Below, in pieces: positions 23,995 through 35,162 of a DNA stretch of 64,000 nucleotides. Under the pieces are notes generated by a model that worked only from the letters and a program-made list of their open reading frames with translations, searched no databases and was not told where the DNA came from. This DNA is from Fen-183 sp036504335 (lineage in GTDB: Bacteria > Acidobacteriota > Thermoanaerobaculia > UBA5066), in assembly GCA_036504335.1 (NCBI GenBank), contig DASXVJ010000035.1, positions 1 to 64,000 on the forward strand, written 5' to 3'. The position numbers and the translations under genes are program-made. How positions within the stretch are numbered: the first letter of the stretch is position 1; every line of letters starts with the position of its first letter.

Positions 23995-24764
23995 CGGCCC
24001 GCTCCCGCCGGCGCGGCGATCCGAGCCGGGAACGCAAACGCGTCCGCGGCGACCGCGACGCTCGCCTCGGCCTTGTCGTAGACCGACTTGCCCCGCGAGG
24101 AAGGGGGCGAGCCCACCGGCCCGCTCTCCTCGCTCATCGCGACGTAGACGCCGCCCACCCTCTCGTAGTCGCCGTAGTCCGTCTCGATCTCCTGCTCGGC
24201 CCCGCGGACCATGTTCTTCCGCACGTCGCGGATCACCATCCAGGTGTCGGGGTCGACGAAGACCAGGACGTCGCCTCCCCACTTCAGGCGCACGCGCAGC
24301 TTGTGCGCGAGCGTGCCGTCCACGTCCTCGGTCCCGAGGTACTCGAGCGTGTGGCCTTTCTCCTTCGCGTTCACGAACGCCCCGTCCAGGTCGGCCGCGA
24401 GGCGGAACGGCTTGACGTCGTCCCCGGACATGAGCGAGGCCTCCTTGCGGCCCTCGAAGGGCTGCACCTGCCAGCCTCTCTCGCCGTCCCACGCCTGGAT
24501 CTGCGTGAGACCCTGGTACGTGGCTTCCTGCCGGACGCGCCCCGGACGTTCCTTCAGGTCCGTCGTCGTGATGAGCAGATTGCGCCCCGGGATCACGAAC
24601 CGGCCGGTGCGGCGCAGGCTCTTCAGGGACGCGAGGGCGGCGGCGCCACCGCGGGCCTCGACGTTCTTCGCGACGATTTCCTCGGCCGTGATCGCCAGGA
24701 CGGGGAACGAGAAAGAGAACGAGAAGAAGACTCCAATGAAGGAAAAGCAACGGCGGGTCCCCAT
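23991..24764 (-). CDS. LolA-like outer-membrane lipoprotein sorting protein
   Basis: ATG 24764, with GGGAGG upstream, gives 257 residues with signal MGTRRCFSFIGVFFSF. The mature part has the LolA/LolB-type half-barrel pattern: AEEIVAKNVEARGGAAAL, RRTGRFVIPG, TQIQAWDGERGWQVQPFEG, LEYLGTEDVDGTLAHKLRV, FVDPDTWMVIRDVRK. Proteins of this kind carry lipids or lipoproteins across the periplasm. Its stop overlaps the start of the sortilin-like gene, so the two are coexpressed and may work on the same exported substrate. Its N-terminal codons lie in an AT-rich patch (about 24700-24750). Confidence 0.75.
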   Translation of the reverse strand: MGTRRCFSFIGVFFSFSFSFPVLAITAEEIVAKNVEARGGAAALASLKSLRRTGRFVIPGRNLLITTTDLKERPGRVRQEATYQGLTQIQAWDGERGWQVQPFEGRKEASLMSGDDVKPFRLAADLDGAFVNAKEKGHTLEYLGTEDVDGTLAHKLRVRLKWGGDVLVFVDPDTWMVIRDVRKNMVRGAEQEIETDYGDYERVGGVYVAMSEESGPVGSPPSSRGKSVYDKAEASVAVAADAFAFPARIAAPAGAGR

Positions 24765-24837
24765 GTCCGTCCTCCCTTTCGAAGCGGTCATCCCGGGCGG
24801 CACCCCAGTGTAATCTTCGCTCCAGGGACGAACGCTC

Positions 24838-25086
24838 ATGCCCATCCTCGAATTCCGCTGCGTCCGCTGCGAAAAGACCTCGGAGGTGCTCGTCCTCGCG
24901 GGCGACGAGGCCGCGGAGGCGTCGTGCCCGGCCTGCGGTTCCTCGGACCTGACGCGCCTCCTGTCCACGTTCGCGGCGCACGCCGGTTCGGGCGGGGCGC
25001 GAGCGGCCGAGACCGCCTGCGGCGGCGGCCCATGCGCCATGCCGGGGATGTGCGGCCCCTCGGCGTGCGGCCTCGGCGAGAACTGA
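24838..25086 (+). CDS. FmdB-type zinc ribbon protein
   Basis: The 82 residues begin PILEFRCVRCEKTSEVLV and continue CPACGSSDLTRLLSTF, the classical FmdB/CxxC zinc ribbon with four Cys. The tail is unusual: CGGGPCAMPGMCGPSACGLGEN adds four more Cys and many Gly residues. FmdB-like proteins are presumed regulators or small metal-binding proteins. The stop is two bases before the start of the Rrf2 gene, suggesting cotranscription. Confidence 0.85.
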   Translation: MPILEFRCVRCEKTSEVLVLAGDEAAEASCPACGSSDLTRLLSTFAAHAGSGGARAAETACGGGPCAMPGMCGPSACGLGEN

Positions 25087-25088
25087 GC

Positions 25089-25562
25089 GTGCTGGGCATC
25101 AAGCGCGAGACCGACTACGCGGTCCGGACCGTCCTGCACCTCGCATCCCTTCCCCCCGGAGCCCGGGTTCAGGTGAAGGACGTCGCCTCCCGGAAGCTGC
25201 TCCCGCTGTCCTTCGTGCGCCGCATCGTGGCGCGCCTCGGCGCGGCCGGGCTCCTCACGACGACGCGCGGCCTCAAGGGCGGAATCGCGCTCGCGCGCCC
25301 CGCTTCGGAGATCTCGCTCCTCGACGTCGTCCTCGCGATGGACGACCCCGTGACGCTCAACCAGTGTCTCGACCCCGACCACACGTGCCCGCTCTCCGCC
25401 GCGTGCCCCGCGCACGTCGCGTGGGCCGAGGCGACCGACATTCTCGAAACGCACCTCGCCTCCGAACGCTTCGATGCTCTCGCCGGAGGCGAGCGCCACG
25501 CCGGCGCTCACCGCCGGCTCGCCCGCACGAACGCAGGCCGCCCCCAAAGGAGACACGAATGA
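25089..25562 (+). CDS. Rrf2-family iron-sulfur transcriptional regulator
   Basis: GTG 25089 gives 157 residues. The N-terminal winged helix (KRETDYAVRTVLHLAS, SFVRRIVARLGAAGLLTTTRGLKGG) matches IscR/NsrR-type regulators. Cys93, Cys100 and Cys106 have the spacing of IscR's cluster ligands, so it can probably bind an Fe-S cluster and sense iron, oxygen or nitric oxide. The next gene is aconitase, an Fe-S enzyme, and a dyad with 7-base arms lies between the two genes. Control of aconitase by this protein is inferred from that arrangement. Confidence 0.9.
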   Translation: MLGIKRETDYAVRTVLHLASLPPGARVQVKDVASRKLLPLSFVRRIVARLGAAGLLTTTRGLKGGIALARPASEISLLDVVLAMDDPVTLNQCLDPDHTCPLSAACPAHVAWAEATDILETHLASERFDALAGGERHAGAHRRLARTNAGRPQRRHE

Positions 25563-25578
25563 CGTTCCGCTCTCGGCT

Positions 25579-25600
25579 CCCTGATCCGCCTGTATCAGGG
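25579..25600. promoter_or_regulatory. Inverted repeat upstream of aconitase, candidate Rrf2 operator
   Basis: CCCTGAT (25579-25585) and ATCAGGG (25594-25600) are perfect 7-base arms separated by eight bases. They lie between the Rrf2 and aconitase genes, and their right arm abuts the position of the -35 region if TAGAAT (25622-25627) is the -10 box. That is where a repressor would sit. No T tract follows, so a terminator is less likely. Confidence 0.5.
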
Positions 25601-25621
25601 TCCTTCCGGCGGGCCTGCGTC

Positions 25622-25627
25622 TAGAAT
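25622..25627 (+). promoter_or_regulatory. Candidate -10 box of aconitase
   Basis: TAGAAT lies 40 bases before the ATG of aconitase. A matching -35 (TTGACA-like) is not seen at 17-base spacing, so activation or a weak promoter is likely. The assignment is based on position and sequence. Confidence 0.3.
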
Positions 25628-25633
25628 GCCCCG

Positions 25634-25651
25634 CCCGCCGGTTCCGGCGGG
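25634..25651 (+). promoter_or_regulatory. Leader hairpin just upstream of aconitase ribosome site
   Basis: CCCGCCGG-TT-CCGGCGGG is a perfect 8-base stem with a two-base loop. It ends six bases before GGAGGA (25658-25663). It could tune translation or mRNA stability. A GC-rich genome makes stems of this type more frequent by chance. Confidence 0.35.
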
Positions 25652-25666
25652 ACTGCCGGAGGACAC

Positions 25667-28459
<2,793 letters not shown>

Positions 28460-28699
28460 TAGCCCGTCCTATCGCGGGGCCCGAACCACTCGGATCTAGG
28501 AAGTTAGGTCCGAGGGTTTCTTGCTGCGCTCTCGACGCGCTTGAGATTGCCCCCTTGCCGGGCGGCTTCCTCGGCCCTATGTAGGGAGTGCCGTTTCGAT
28601 TCCAGTGCGTGGGGTCTCTCTTCCTCTCCGCCAATTTCACACCAAGCCTCCAACTCCGGGCCCTACGTCACCTGCCCGTGATTTTCTTGGGAGAAGGTA
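28460..28699 (+). other. Intergenic region before the RHS gene
   Basis: These 240 bases are richer in A+T than the flanking aconitase gene, in line with the RHS gene being foreign. GGGAGAAGG at 28689-28697 is a good ribosome site for ATG 28700. I see no terminator after aconitase and no clear promoter consensus, and no gene-like frame. Confidence 0.4.
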
Positions 28700-31600
28700 A
28701 TGCCGTGTCTAAGCGTTGGTTTCCATCACACAAGTCCGTTGAAAACCTCCACACCGTCCGCCTGTCTTGCGATCTTCGCAGGCGTTCTTCTCGGCTTCGG
28801 GCTGTTCGTTCCTCGGGCGGAAGCGGTGAACCCGATGCCGCCCTATGGAACGTTCCCCTGCTCACCGCCGACGCAGAACTGCGGTGGCGGCGGGACTTAT
28901 ACCAACACGACGGACCTTCAAACGAAGGTGAGCGACCGGAGCAGCCGTAGCTCGTGCGCTTCCGTCGATTCCTTCGGCAACTGTTTCGGTAACTTCCAGG
29001 GCAGCACTTGCCCGGGGAGCAGCCAGTGGGTGCTCTCCCCGAAGGTCCTCGGCGTCGGGCACACGGTGCTCAACGCAGGAACCGGGCAGATGCAGTTCAG
29101 CGTCGAGTACGACTTCCCAAACAACTACTGCCAGACCTGGGACCCTGCTTCGACATGGCCGATTCCACCCCCAAGCCATCAGACTCGGCTTCAGATCTTC
29201 TCTGGCGCAAACGAACTCGTGGCCTCGGTCGGCGTCTTCGAACACGGCATCTGGAAGCCGACGCTCACCGTCGGTTGCGGCGCGCAGGACCTGACCGTGG
29301 TCGCGACGACCTTCGGCGCATCCCCGAGCCAGGCTTCCATGAACTATTCCCTCGCCGCGGGGTGCCGCCAGCCTGACCGCGGCTCGTGCCCGGCCGGCAG
29401 CGGGGGCGCAGGTACGGGTGTCGGTCAGCCGATCAACGTCGGCTCCGGCGACGTGAGCACGTCGATTACCCTGTTCACGCTGCAACAGTCTCCTCTGCCC
29501 CTCGTCTTCAACCTGTCCTACCACTCGAGCGCTCTCACCTACACGAACGTCACCGTTCCGGAGCCCCTCGGCAAGGGTTGGACGCACCCCTACAACCAGG
29601 CGCTCAAGCCCATTCCTTCGACGAACCGCCTCTATCACTACACGGCGGACGGACGGGAGTTCGAGTACGTGCAGAATGGTGGCGTCTGGAACGCGAGTAG
29701 GCCCGCCGAGGCGCGTGGCACGGTCACACTCAACAGCACGACGCACATCTACGAACTCACCGATCTCGACGGCACGAAGACCGACTTCTACGACTCCTCT
29801 GGATCAGCCCCAGGGCCGGCTGGTGCCTGGGTTTCCACGACTGACCGTTGGGGTAACACGATCACCGGCGCCTACGCCAGCGGCAACCTCATTACGATCA
29901 CCCAGTCCATCGGCACCAACCCCACAGGGCGCACCATCACGCTCAGCTATCCGGCGGGCCCCCTGCAGTCGATATCCGTCCCCGAAACTCCGAGTCCACT
30001 TGTCTGGAACTTCACGGTCACGAGCGGCCTCCTCATGGGCATCCGCGACCCGGACCCGCTACATATGTCCGTCAACTGGCGCTCATTCGGATACTCGGCC
30101 AGCCAGCTTGCCGCCATCACCGACGACGCCTCCAAAACCCTAGAGGGGCACACGTACGAGACACCGGGAGGCCGCGGCGTCGAGTCCTACTCCGAAGGCG
30201 GTACCCGGAACTACGTGAAGGTGGAGTACGACCAGCCCCTCCCTGGCCAGCGGCGAGTGACGACGCGAATCGACGCATCCACGAGCCAGGTTTCCGTCTT
30301 CACCGTCAATTACCAGGGCGGGCGCTGGCTCCCAGCGCAGATCGTCGGCCCGTGCTCGACGTGCTCGGGCGCGGGCGGCGACACGCAGAGCTTCACGTAC
30401 TACGCCGATAACCACGTCGACACCGCCACGGACGGGAAGGGAAACGTTACAAAGTTCGTCTACAACGCCGACGGGAACGTGACCTCGCGGGTCGAAGCCC
30501 AGAACGACGCGTCCGTGAGCCGGACGACGACATGGCAATACACGTACCCGGGATGGCCGAACTTCTGGACGACCATGACCCAGCCTTCGGCGGGCAATCC
30601 AGGCCAGAGCAAGACCACGACCCGCGCTCTTTCGGGCAGCGGAGAAACCACGCTGACCGTCACCGAGGCGGGCTACCTTCTCTCAACCGATTCCGGGACG
30701 ACGAGCTTCATGACGACGACATCGTTTGACTCCCGGCATCGCGTCAGCCAGGTGAATGGCCCGCGGGCAATCGCCGACACTACGACGTACACCTATTTCC
30801 CGGACTCGCCGGTCTCGAACAACGCCGGCCGCCTCCACACCGTCACGGACGCGGTCACTCTGACCACGACCTATGCCGACTACGACATCTTCGGCACGCC
30901 CCTCACCACGACGGACCCGAACGGCGTTCAGACCGTGCTCACGACGGACACCCGCGGCCGGATCCTTACTTCGACTCTCAAGGGACACGCAAGCGAGCCG
31001 ACCGATTTCGTGACGTCGTACACGTACGATGGCCGTGACCGTCTGCTCCAGACGACCCTTCCGCTGCAGAACGCCATCGCGTACGTCTATGAGGACGGCT
31101 CAAACCGCCTCCTCGACACGATCCGCCTCGATTCATCGAACCCTAGAACCCAGAGGGAGCGCCTCCACCTGACTCTGAACGACTATGGCGGCAAGATTCA
31201 GGAGGAAGCGCAGAAATGCGGCACTCCCGCCGCGGCCTGCACCACTTGGAATCAGCAACGCACTGAGAGTTTCGCGTACGACACGAAGAACCGCCTCCTG
31301 AAGACGGTCCATCCCGTCCCCGCCTCAAGCTTCATTCAGTACACCTACGATGCGGACGGCCTTCTCTCCCAGGTGCAGGACGAGCGGCACGCCTCGGCGA
31401 ACACGTTCTATGACTACGATGCGCTCAATCGCCTGTCGAAAGTTCGGCAGACGCTCGCGAACGCGCCGGCCAGCCCGAACCCAAACTGCGTGGTCGAGGC
31501 AGGAAAGACCGCGGCGTGCTACGGCTATGACGCCCACGACAACCTGACTTCGGTCATCGACCCCAACGGGAACCTCACGACTTACCTCTACGACGACTTC

Positions 31601-34384
31601 AAACGGCTGCAGAAGCAGATTTCGCCCGTCTCCGGGACGACGACTTACTCGTACGACGAAGCCGGAAACCTCCTGACTTCGACGGACGCCAACGGGGCGA
31701 TGGCAACGCGCGCCTACGATGTCGCGAACCGTCTGACGAGCGCATCCTCGGCGCGGTCCGGGCAGACGACGGAGCTTGTTGCCTTCACGTACGATGACGT
31801 GACTGCCGGCAAACACGGGAAGGGACGCGTCGCGACGATGACGGACCCGACCGGAAGCACGTCGTTCGCCTACGATCGTCGAGGACTCGTCAAGGCAGAG
31901 TCCCGGATGATCAACGGGACGGCCTTCGCTCAGTCCTATGGCTATGACGCCAACGGGAACCGCACGAGCCTCACATACCCCTCGACGCGCGTGGTCAGCT
32001 ACACGTACGACTACGCCGATCGGTCATATTCGGCAACGGGCGGCAGTACGAACTACGTCAACGCAGCTACTTACTTCGCGTTCGGACCCGAGAACACGCT
32101 CAGCCTCGGGAACAGCACGACGAGGACCGCGACGTTCGACCTACGGTACCGACCCGCGACCTTGACGCTCACGGGAGCCGGGTCCTCGGTCTCGTATTCC
32201 TACAGCCCCGACGCCCTCGGGAACATCACGGCCATCACCGACATCAACGACGCGGCCTACACCCGCAACTTCGGGTACGACGACCTGAACCGGCTCACGA
32301 GCGCCACCACCGGCACCGGCGGCACGCCACCGCTGTGGGGCGAAACGGGGACCTTCACCTATGATTCCCTCGGGAACCGGAAATCCATGAACCTGGGCAC
32401 CCGCGCCATCACGTACTCGTACGACGCGGTCAGCGGCCACGACACGTCACGCCTCAAGGCCGTCTCGGAGGGATCGCTTACGGTCCAGCACGACCCGGCT
32501 GGCAACGAGACCGTCCTCGGGGCTACGCTCTCAAGCTACAGCCCCCGTAACCTCCTCGCGTCAACCTCGGGCGCAGCCGCCCCACTGAAGCTGAGCTACG
32601 ACGGCCGGGGAGTCCGCGTTGCGGAGGCCGCCTGGGCGCAGACAGAGCTCCCCTTCCGCTACTTGACTCCCTGCCGACTCATCGACACGCGAGCCGGAAG
32701 CGGCTTTCCAGCCGGGTACGGCCCGCCATCAATCCTCGGAAGCGGCACCCAGCGCACCTTCGTGATGACCGGCCAGTGCGGAATCCCCGCGAACGCTTCC
32801 GCCGTCTCGCTCAACGTCGCCGTGTGGGGCCCGACGACCCGCGGGGGCCTCCGGATGTTCCCTGCCGGTGGCGCGACGCCGCTCGTATCAACCCTCAACT
32901 GGGAAGCGAACATTCTGGCCCTGGCCAACGCGGCAATCGTGCCGCTCGGCGCCGGTGGCGCAATGACTGTCCAGGTGGACGGCACCGGTACCGTCGACAT
33001 CTTCGTCGACGTGAACGGCTATTTCCCCACGCCGGGAGCTCCCGGTGACCTCAGCTTCCGCACGGTTGCACCCTGCCGGGTCATCGATACGAGGACCGGG
33101 AGCGGCTTTTCGGGCGGATACGGCCCCCCGTCCATCGCGGGAAGCGGCACACAGCGTACCTTCATCCTCGCCGGCCAGTGCGGGATCCCCGCGAATGCCG
33201 GGGCCATCTCTCTCAACGTCGCCGTGTGGGGCCCGACGACCCGCGGGGGCCTGCGGATGTTTCCTGCCGGTGGCGCGACGCCGGTCGTATCAACCCTCAA
33301 CTGGGAAGCGAACATTCTGGCCCTCGCGAATGCGGCGTTGGTGCCCCTTGGAGCCGGCGGCGCAATCACCGTCCAGGTGGACGGCCCCGGAACGGTCGAC
33401 GTCTTCATCGACGTCAACGGCTACTTTGCTACCCCTGCCGTCGTTACCCGGAACTTCTTCTACACGCCCGAGCTGAACCTTCTCTCCGAGACCAACGTGG
33501 CGAACCCTGGAGCGACTCCCGCCCCGCTCTATGAATACATCTGGTTTGGCGGCAGGCCCGTCGCGCAGGAGACCGTGGGGGCGCCCACGGCCACACGCTG
33601 GATAGTGACGGACCACCTTGGGACGCCATTCCTCCAGACGGACTCATCGAGGACCGTTACGTGGCGTGCTGAATACGAGCCCTTTGGGAACGTCTACGCG
33701 CAGCGCGTACCGGGCAGCACTGACTACCAGCCCCTTCGCTTCGCCGGGCAGGAAGAACGAAGCTCGTCCCCCGGCCGCAGCTACAACATCTTCAGGTGGT
33801 ACAGGCCGGATGTGGGGCAATACACACAAGCCGATCCAATCGGCTCCGCGGTGTTTGCTAACGCTTTCGCATACGCAGCCGGCAACCCATTGAGCTGGGC
33901 TGATCGATTTGGCCTGTATAACAGCGGTGACGTCATCTACCGCTGCCCTCCGCCCGGTAAGAGTGGCTCTTGTGACGTCGTAACGATTCTCTACGACCCG
34001 AGCCCGAACGAAGACAACAACGGGGATGAAATGGCGATCGCTTATGGCGATTCCAAAGGGTGTGCGGCGCCGTGCTCGGGTACTGCCCACCTGACACACC
34101 TGAATGGGCCAACAGATCCGTACGCCGGCTATCAGGTGAGAGGGGTCTGTTCGCAGTTGGCGTCGTACGAAGAGATCGCGCGACGTTGGGGCGAGTGGAG
34201 ACAGAGGAATCCACCATGGACGCCGATGGGCTCGCCTGCCCTTTCGCAGTGTTTCACCCTCGCGAATCATCTGACGGGGATTGGGAAGTCTGATGCCTTC
34301 GGATTCCAGTGGGGCTGGCCGCCGATCGTCAGCCCTGTTGAGCACGACCTTACGTACTGGAAGACAAGATGTCGCGCCAAGTGA
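28700..34384 (+). CDS. Secreted YD-repeat/RHS-family protein with C-terminal tip domain
   Basis: The 1894-residue protein starts at ATG 28700 with a signal-like hydrophobic segment (ACLAIFAGVLLGFGLFV). A DUF6531-like block lies near residue 243 (GQPINVGSGDVSTSITLF). YD repeats (YTYDGRDRL, YTYDADGL, YDYDALNRL, YLYDDFKRL, YSYDEAGN, FAYDRRG and more) form the shell from about 560 to 1310. Two 124-residue repeats are inserted at 1319-1442 and 1453-1576. The RHS core (YNIFRWYRPDVGQYTQADPIGSA, NPLSWADRFGLY) ends near 1740. The last 153 residues, Cys-rich and unlike the rest, occupy the polymorphic-toxin position. A small membrane protein gene overlaps the end. I do not recognise the tip's activity. 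Confidence 0.9.
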   Translation: MPCLSVGFHHTSPLKTSTPSACLAIFAGVLLGFGLFVPRAEAVNPMPPYGTFPCSPPTQNCGGGGTYTNTTDLQTKVSDRSSRSSCASVDSFGNCFGNFQGSTCPGSSQWVLSPKVLGVGHTVLNAGTGQMQFSVEYDFPNNYCQTWDPASTWPIPPPSHQTRLQIFSGANELVASVGVFEHGIWKPTLTVGCGAQDLTVVATTFGASPSQASMNYSLAAGCRQPDRGSCPAGSGGAGTGVGQPINVGSGDVSTSITLFTLQQSPLPLVFNLSYHSSALTYTNVTVPEPLGKGWTHPYNQALKPIPSTNRLYHYTADGREFEYVQNGGVWNASRPAEARGTVTLNSTTHIYELTDLDGTKTDFYDSSGSAPGPAGAWVSTTDRWGNTITGAYASGNLITITQSIGTNPTGRTITLSYPAGPLQSISVPETPSPLVWNFTVTSGLLMGIRDPDPLHMSVNWRSFGYSASQLAAITDDASKTLEGHTYETPGGRGVESYSEGGTRNYVKVEYDQPLPGQRRVTTRIDASTSQVSVFTVNYQGGRWLPAQIVGPCSTCSGAGGDTQSFTYYADNHVDTATDGKGNVTKFVYNADGNVTSRVEAQNDASVSRTTTWQYTYPGWPNFWTTMTQPSAGNPGQSKTTTRALSGSGETTLTVTEAGYLLSTDSGTTSFMTTTSFDSRHRVSQVNGPRAIADTTTYTYFPDSPVSNNAGRLHTVTDAVTLTTTYADYDIFGTPLTTTDPNGVQTVLTTDTRGRILTSTLKGHASEPTDFVTSYTYDGRDRLLQTTLPLQNAIAYVYEDGSNRLLDTIRLDSSNPRTQRERLHLTLNDYGGKIQEEAQKCGTPAAACTTWNQQRTESFAYDTKNRLLKTVHPVPASSFIQYTYDADGLLSQVQDERHASANTFYDYDALNRLSKVRQTLANAPASPNPNCVVEAGKTAACYGYDAHDNLTSVIDPNGNLTTYLYDDFKRLQKQISPVSGTTTYSYDEAGNLLTSTDANGAMATRAYDVANRLTSASSARSGQTTELVAFTYDDVTAGKHGKGRVATMTDPTGSTSFAYDRRGLVKAESRMINGTAFAQSYGYDANGNRTSLTYPSTRVVSYTYDYADRSYSATGGSTNYVNAATYFAFGPENTLSLGNSTTRTATFDLRYRPATLTLTGAGSSVSYSYSPDALGNITAITDINDAAYTRNFGYDDLNRLTSATTGTGGTPPLWGETGTFTYDSLGNRKSMNLGTRAITYSYDAVSGHDTSRLKAVSEGSLTVQHDPAGNETVLGATLSSYSPRNLLASTSGAAAPLKLSYDGRGVRVAEAAWAQTELPFRYLTPCRLIDTRAGSGFPAGYGPPSILGSGTQRTFVMTGQCGIPANASAVSLNVAVWGPTTRGGLRMFPAGGATPLVSTLNWEANILALANAAIVPLGAGGAMTVQVDGTGTVDIFVDVNGYFPTPGAPGDLSFRTVAPCRVIDTRTGSGFSGGYGPPSIAGSGTQRTFILAGQCGIPANAGAISLNVAVWGPTTRGGLRMFPAGGATPVVSTLNWEANILALANAALVPLGAGGAITVQVDGPGTVDVFIDVNGYFATPAVVTRNFFYTPELNLLSETNVANPGATPAPLYEYIWFGGRPVAQETVGAPTATRWIVTDHLGTPFLQTDSSRTVTWRAEYEPFGNVYAQRVPGSTDYQPLRFAGQEERSSSPGRSYNIFRWYRPDVGQYTQADPIGSAVFANAFAYAAGNPLSWADRFGLYNSGDVIYRCPPPGKSGSCDVVTILYDPSPNEDNNGDEMAIAYGDSKGCAAPCSGTAHLTHLNGPTDPYAGYQVRGVCSQLASYEEIARRWGEWRQRNPPWTPMGSPALSQCFTLANHLTGIGKSDAFGFQWGWPPIVSPVEHDLTYWKTRCRAK
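32654..33025 (+). repeat. Tandem repeat unit 1 inside the RHS gene (124 codons)
   Basis: This 372-base unit encodes PCRLIDTRAGSGF to VDVNGYF. It is highly similar to unit 2 at 33056-33427, with long identical DNA stretches (for example around 32817-32852 and 33219-33254). Domains of this type are frequent in secreted Acidobacteriota proteins. The DNA likeness points to recent duplication or conversion. Confidence 0.9.
33056..33427 (+). repeat. Tandem repeat unit 2 inside the RHS gene (124 codons)
   Basis: This is the second 372-base unit, beginning PCRVIDTRTGSGF and ending IDVNGYF. It follows unit 1 after a 30-base linker and is in the same frame. Key differences are mostly conservative, such as Leu/Val and Ser/Gly. 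It precedes the RHS core domain. Confidence 0.9.
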
Positions 34385-34800
34385 AGGTGCCGGACGCGTT
34401 CTGGCGTCCGATCCTGTTCGTTATGTCAGTCGGCCTGGTGCCGAGCATCGTGCAGACCATGGGACAGATCTTCGAAGCGAAGGAATGGGAAGAGCACGCA
34501 GGTTTCACCTGGGACTTCTCGCTACGGGTTGCGGTCCTCGCATTTTCGATCTTCATCGCCTTCGAATTGCTGGTAGCGGTTCTCCTATTCGCGCGCCGAA
34601 CATGGGGTCTCTTTGCTCTCGCAGGGATAGCAATCGTGTCCCTCGGTCTCGTGTTTCGCTCGCACCTCCTGCGAACTCAGCGTGGCGCCGGCTACGTAAA
34701 CATCGCGGTAGCGGTAATAACGATAGTGACTGTCGTTGCCGAGTTCGCTAGATCCAGGACGACGACGGGTGGGGCCGCCCGTGCAGGTGGGGTTACGTAG
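34369..34800 (+). CDS. Small membrane protein, candidate immunity partner of the RHS tip
   Basis: ATG 34369 overlaps the RHS gene by 16 bases and gives 143 residues. Three or four hydrophobic helices are seen: about 13-32 (PILFVMSVGLVPSIVQTM), 48-73 (SLRVAVLAFSIFIAFELLVAVLL), 78-96 (WGLFALAGIAIVSLGLVF) and 108-124 (VNIAVAVITIVTVVAEF). It has no recognised family. In polymorphic toxin loci the immunity gene follows the toxin directly, and an overlap with shared composition fits this. The role is inferred from position only. A strong terminator follows. Confidence 0.6.
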   Translation: MSRQVKVPDAFWRPILFVMSVGLVPSIVQTMGQIFEAKEWEEHAGFTWDFSLRVAVLAFSIFIAFELLVAVLLFARRTWGLFALAGIAIVSLGLVFRSHLLRTQRGAGYVNIAVAVITIVTVVAEFARSRTTTGGAARAGGVT

Positions 34801-34827
34801 CTCCACTTTCAATTGAGCGCAGTTTTC

Positions 34828-34858
34828 GGCCGGCTCCCGAGGCCGGCCACCTTTTTTT
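34828..34858 (+). terminator. Intrinsic terminator of the RHS locus
   Basis: GGCCGGC (34828-34834) pairs with GCCGGCC (34842-34848) around the loop TCCCGAG, followed by ACC and a run of seven T. This is a textbook rho-independent terminator 28 bases after the small membrane protein gene. Confidence 0.9.
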
Positions 34859-34867
34859 GATGCCAAA

Positions 34868-34897
34868 GCAGCACATCGTGTGATGCTATGATGCTGC
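34868..34897. promoter_or_regulatory. Promoter/operator of the VapBC-like pair
   Basis: GCAGCA (34868-34873) and TGCTGC (34892-34897) form an inverted repeat just before the antitoxin start. Inside it lies an extended -10 box, TGCTATGAT (34884-34892). Initiation seven bases past this box would coincide with the ATG at 34899, which implies a leaderless mRNA; no ribosome site is visible. Antitoxins of this type usually repress their own promoter through such a dyad. Confidence 0.5.
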
Positions 34898-34898
34898 C

Positions 34899-35162
34899 AT
34901 GCGGACGACGACGCGCATCGACGACGGGCTCCTCGAGGCGCTGAAGGAGCAGGCGAGGCGGGACGGGACGTCGCTGACGAAGGTCGTGAACCGCGTCCTG
35001 CAGTCGGGCCTCGCGGCGTCTCGCGCTCCCGTGCGGCGCCGCCGCCATCACGAGAAGACGTTCGCGATGGGGCCGCCTTCCCTCGACCTTCGAAAGGCCC
35101 TCGCCGCAGCCGCGCGCCTCGAGGACGAGGAAGTCCTCCGAAAGCTCGCGCTCCGCAAGTGA
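34899..35162 (+). CDS. Ribbon-helix-helix antitoxin
   Basis: The 87 residues begin RTTTRIDDGLLEALKEQARRDGTSLTKVVNRVLQ, the pattern of a ribbon-helix-helix DNA-binding domain. The tail (about 45-87) is Arg-rich and then helical and charged, suited to binding and neutralising the toxin. The gene overlaps the toxin start by four bases, giving translational coupling. No ribosome site is seen upstream; the start may be leaderless. Confidence 0.85.
   Translation: MRTTTRIDDGLLEALKEQARRDGTSLTKVVNRVLQSGLAASRAPVRRRRHHEKTFAMGPPSLDLRKALAAAARLEDEEVLRKLALRK

Noticed and set aside
20234..24037. Very long open frames on other frames of the sortilin-like gene (over 1200 codons)
   Set aside because: They lack family similarity and consist mostly of Arg, Gly and Pro. 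The other frame has BNR motifs and a signal peptide.
24700..24750. AT-rich start of the LolA-like gene as a repeat copy
   Set aside because: It is A+T-rich but shares no core sequence with the three copies.
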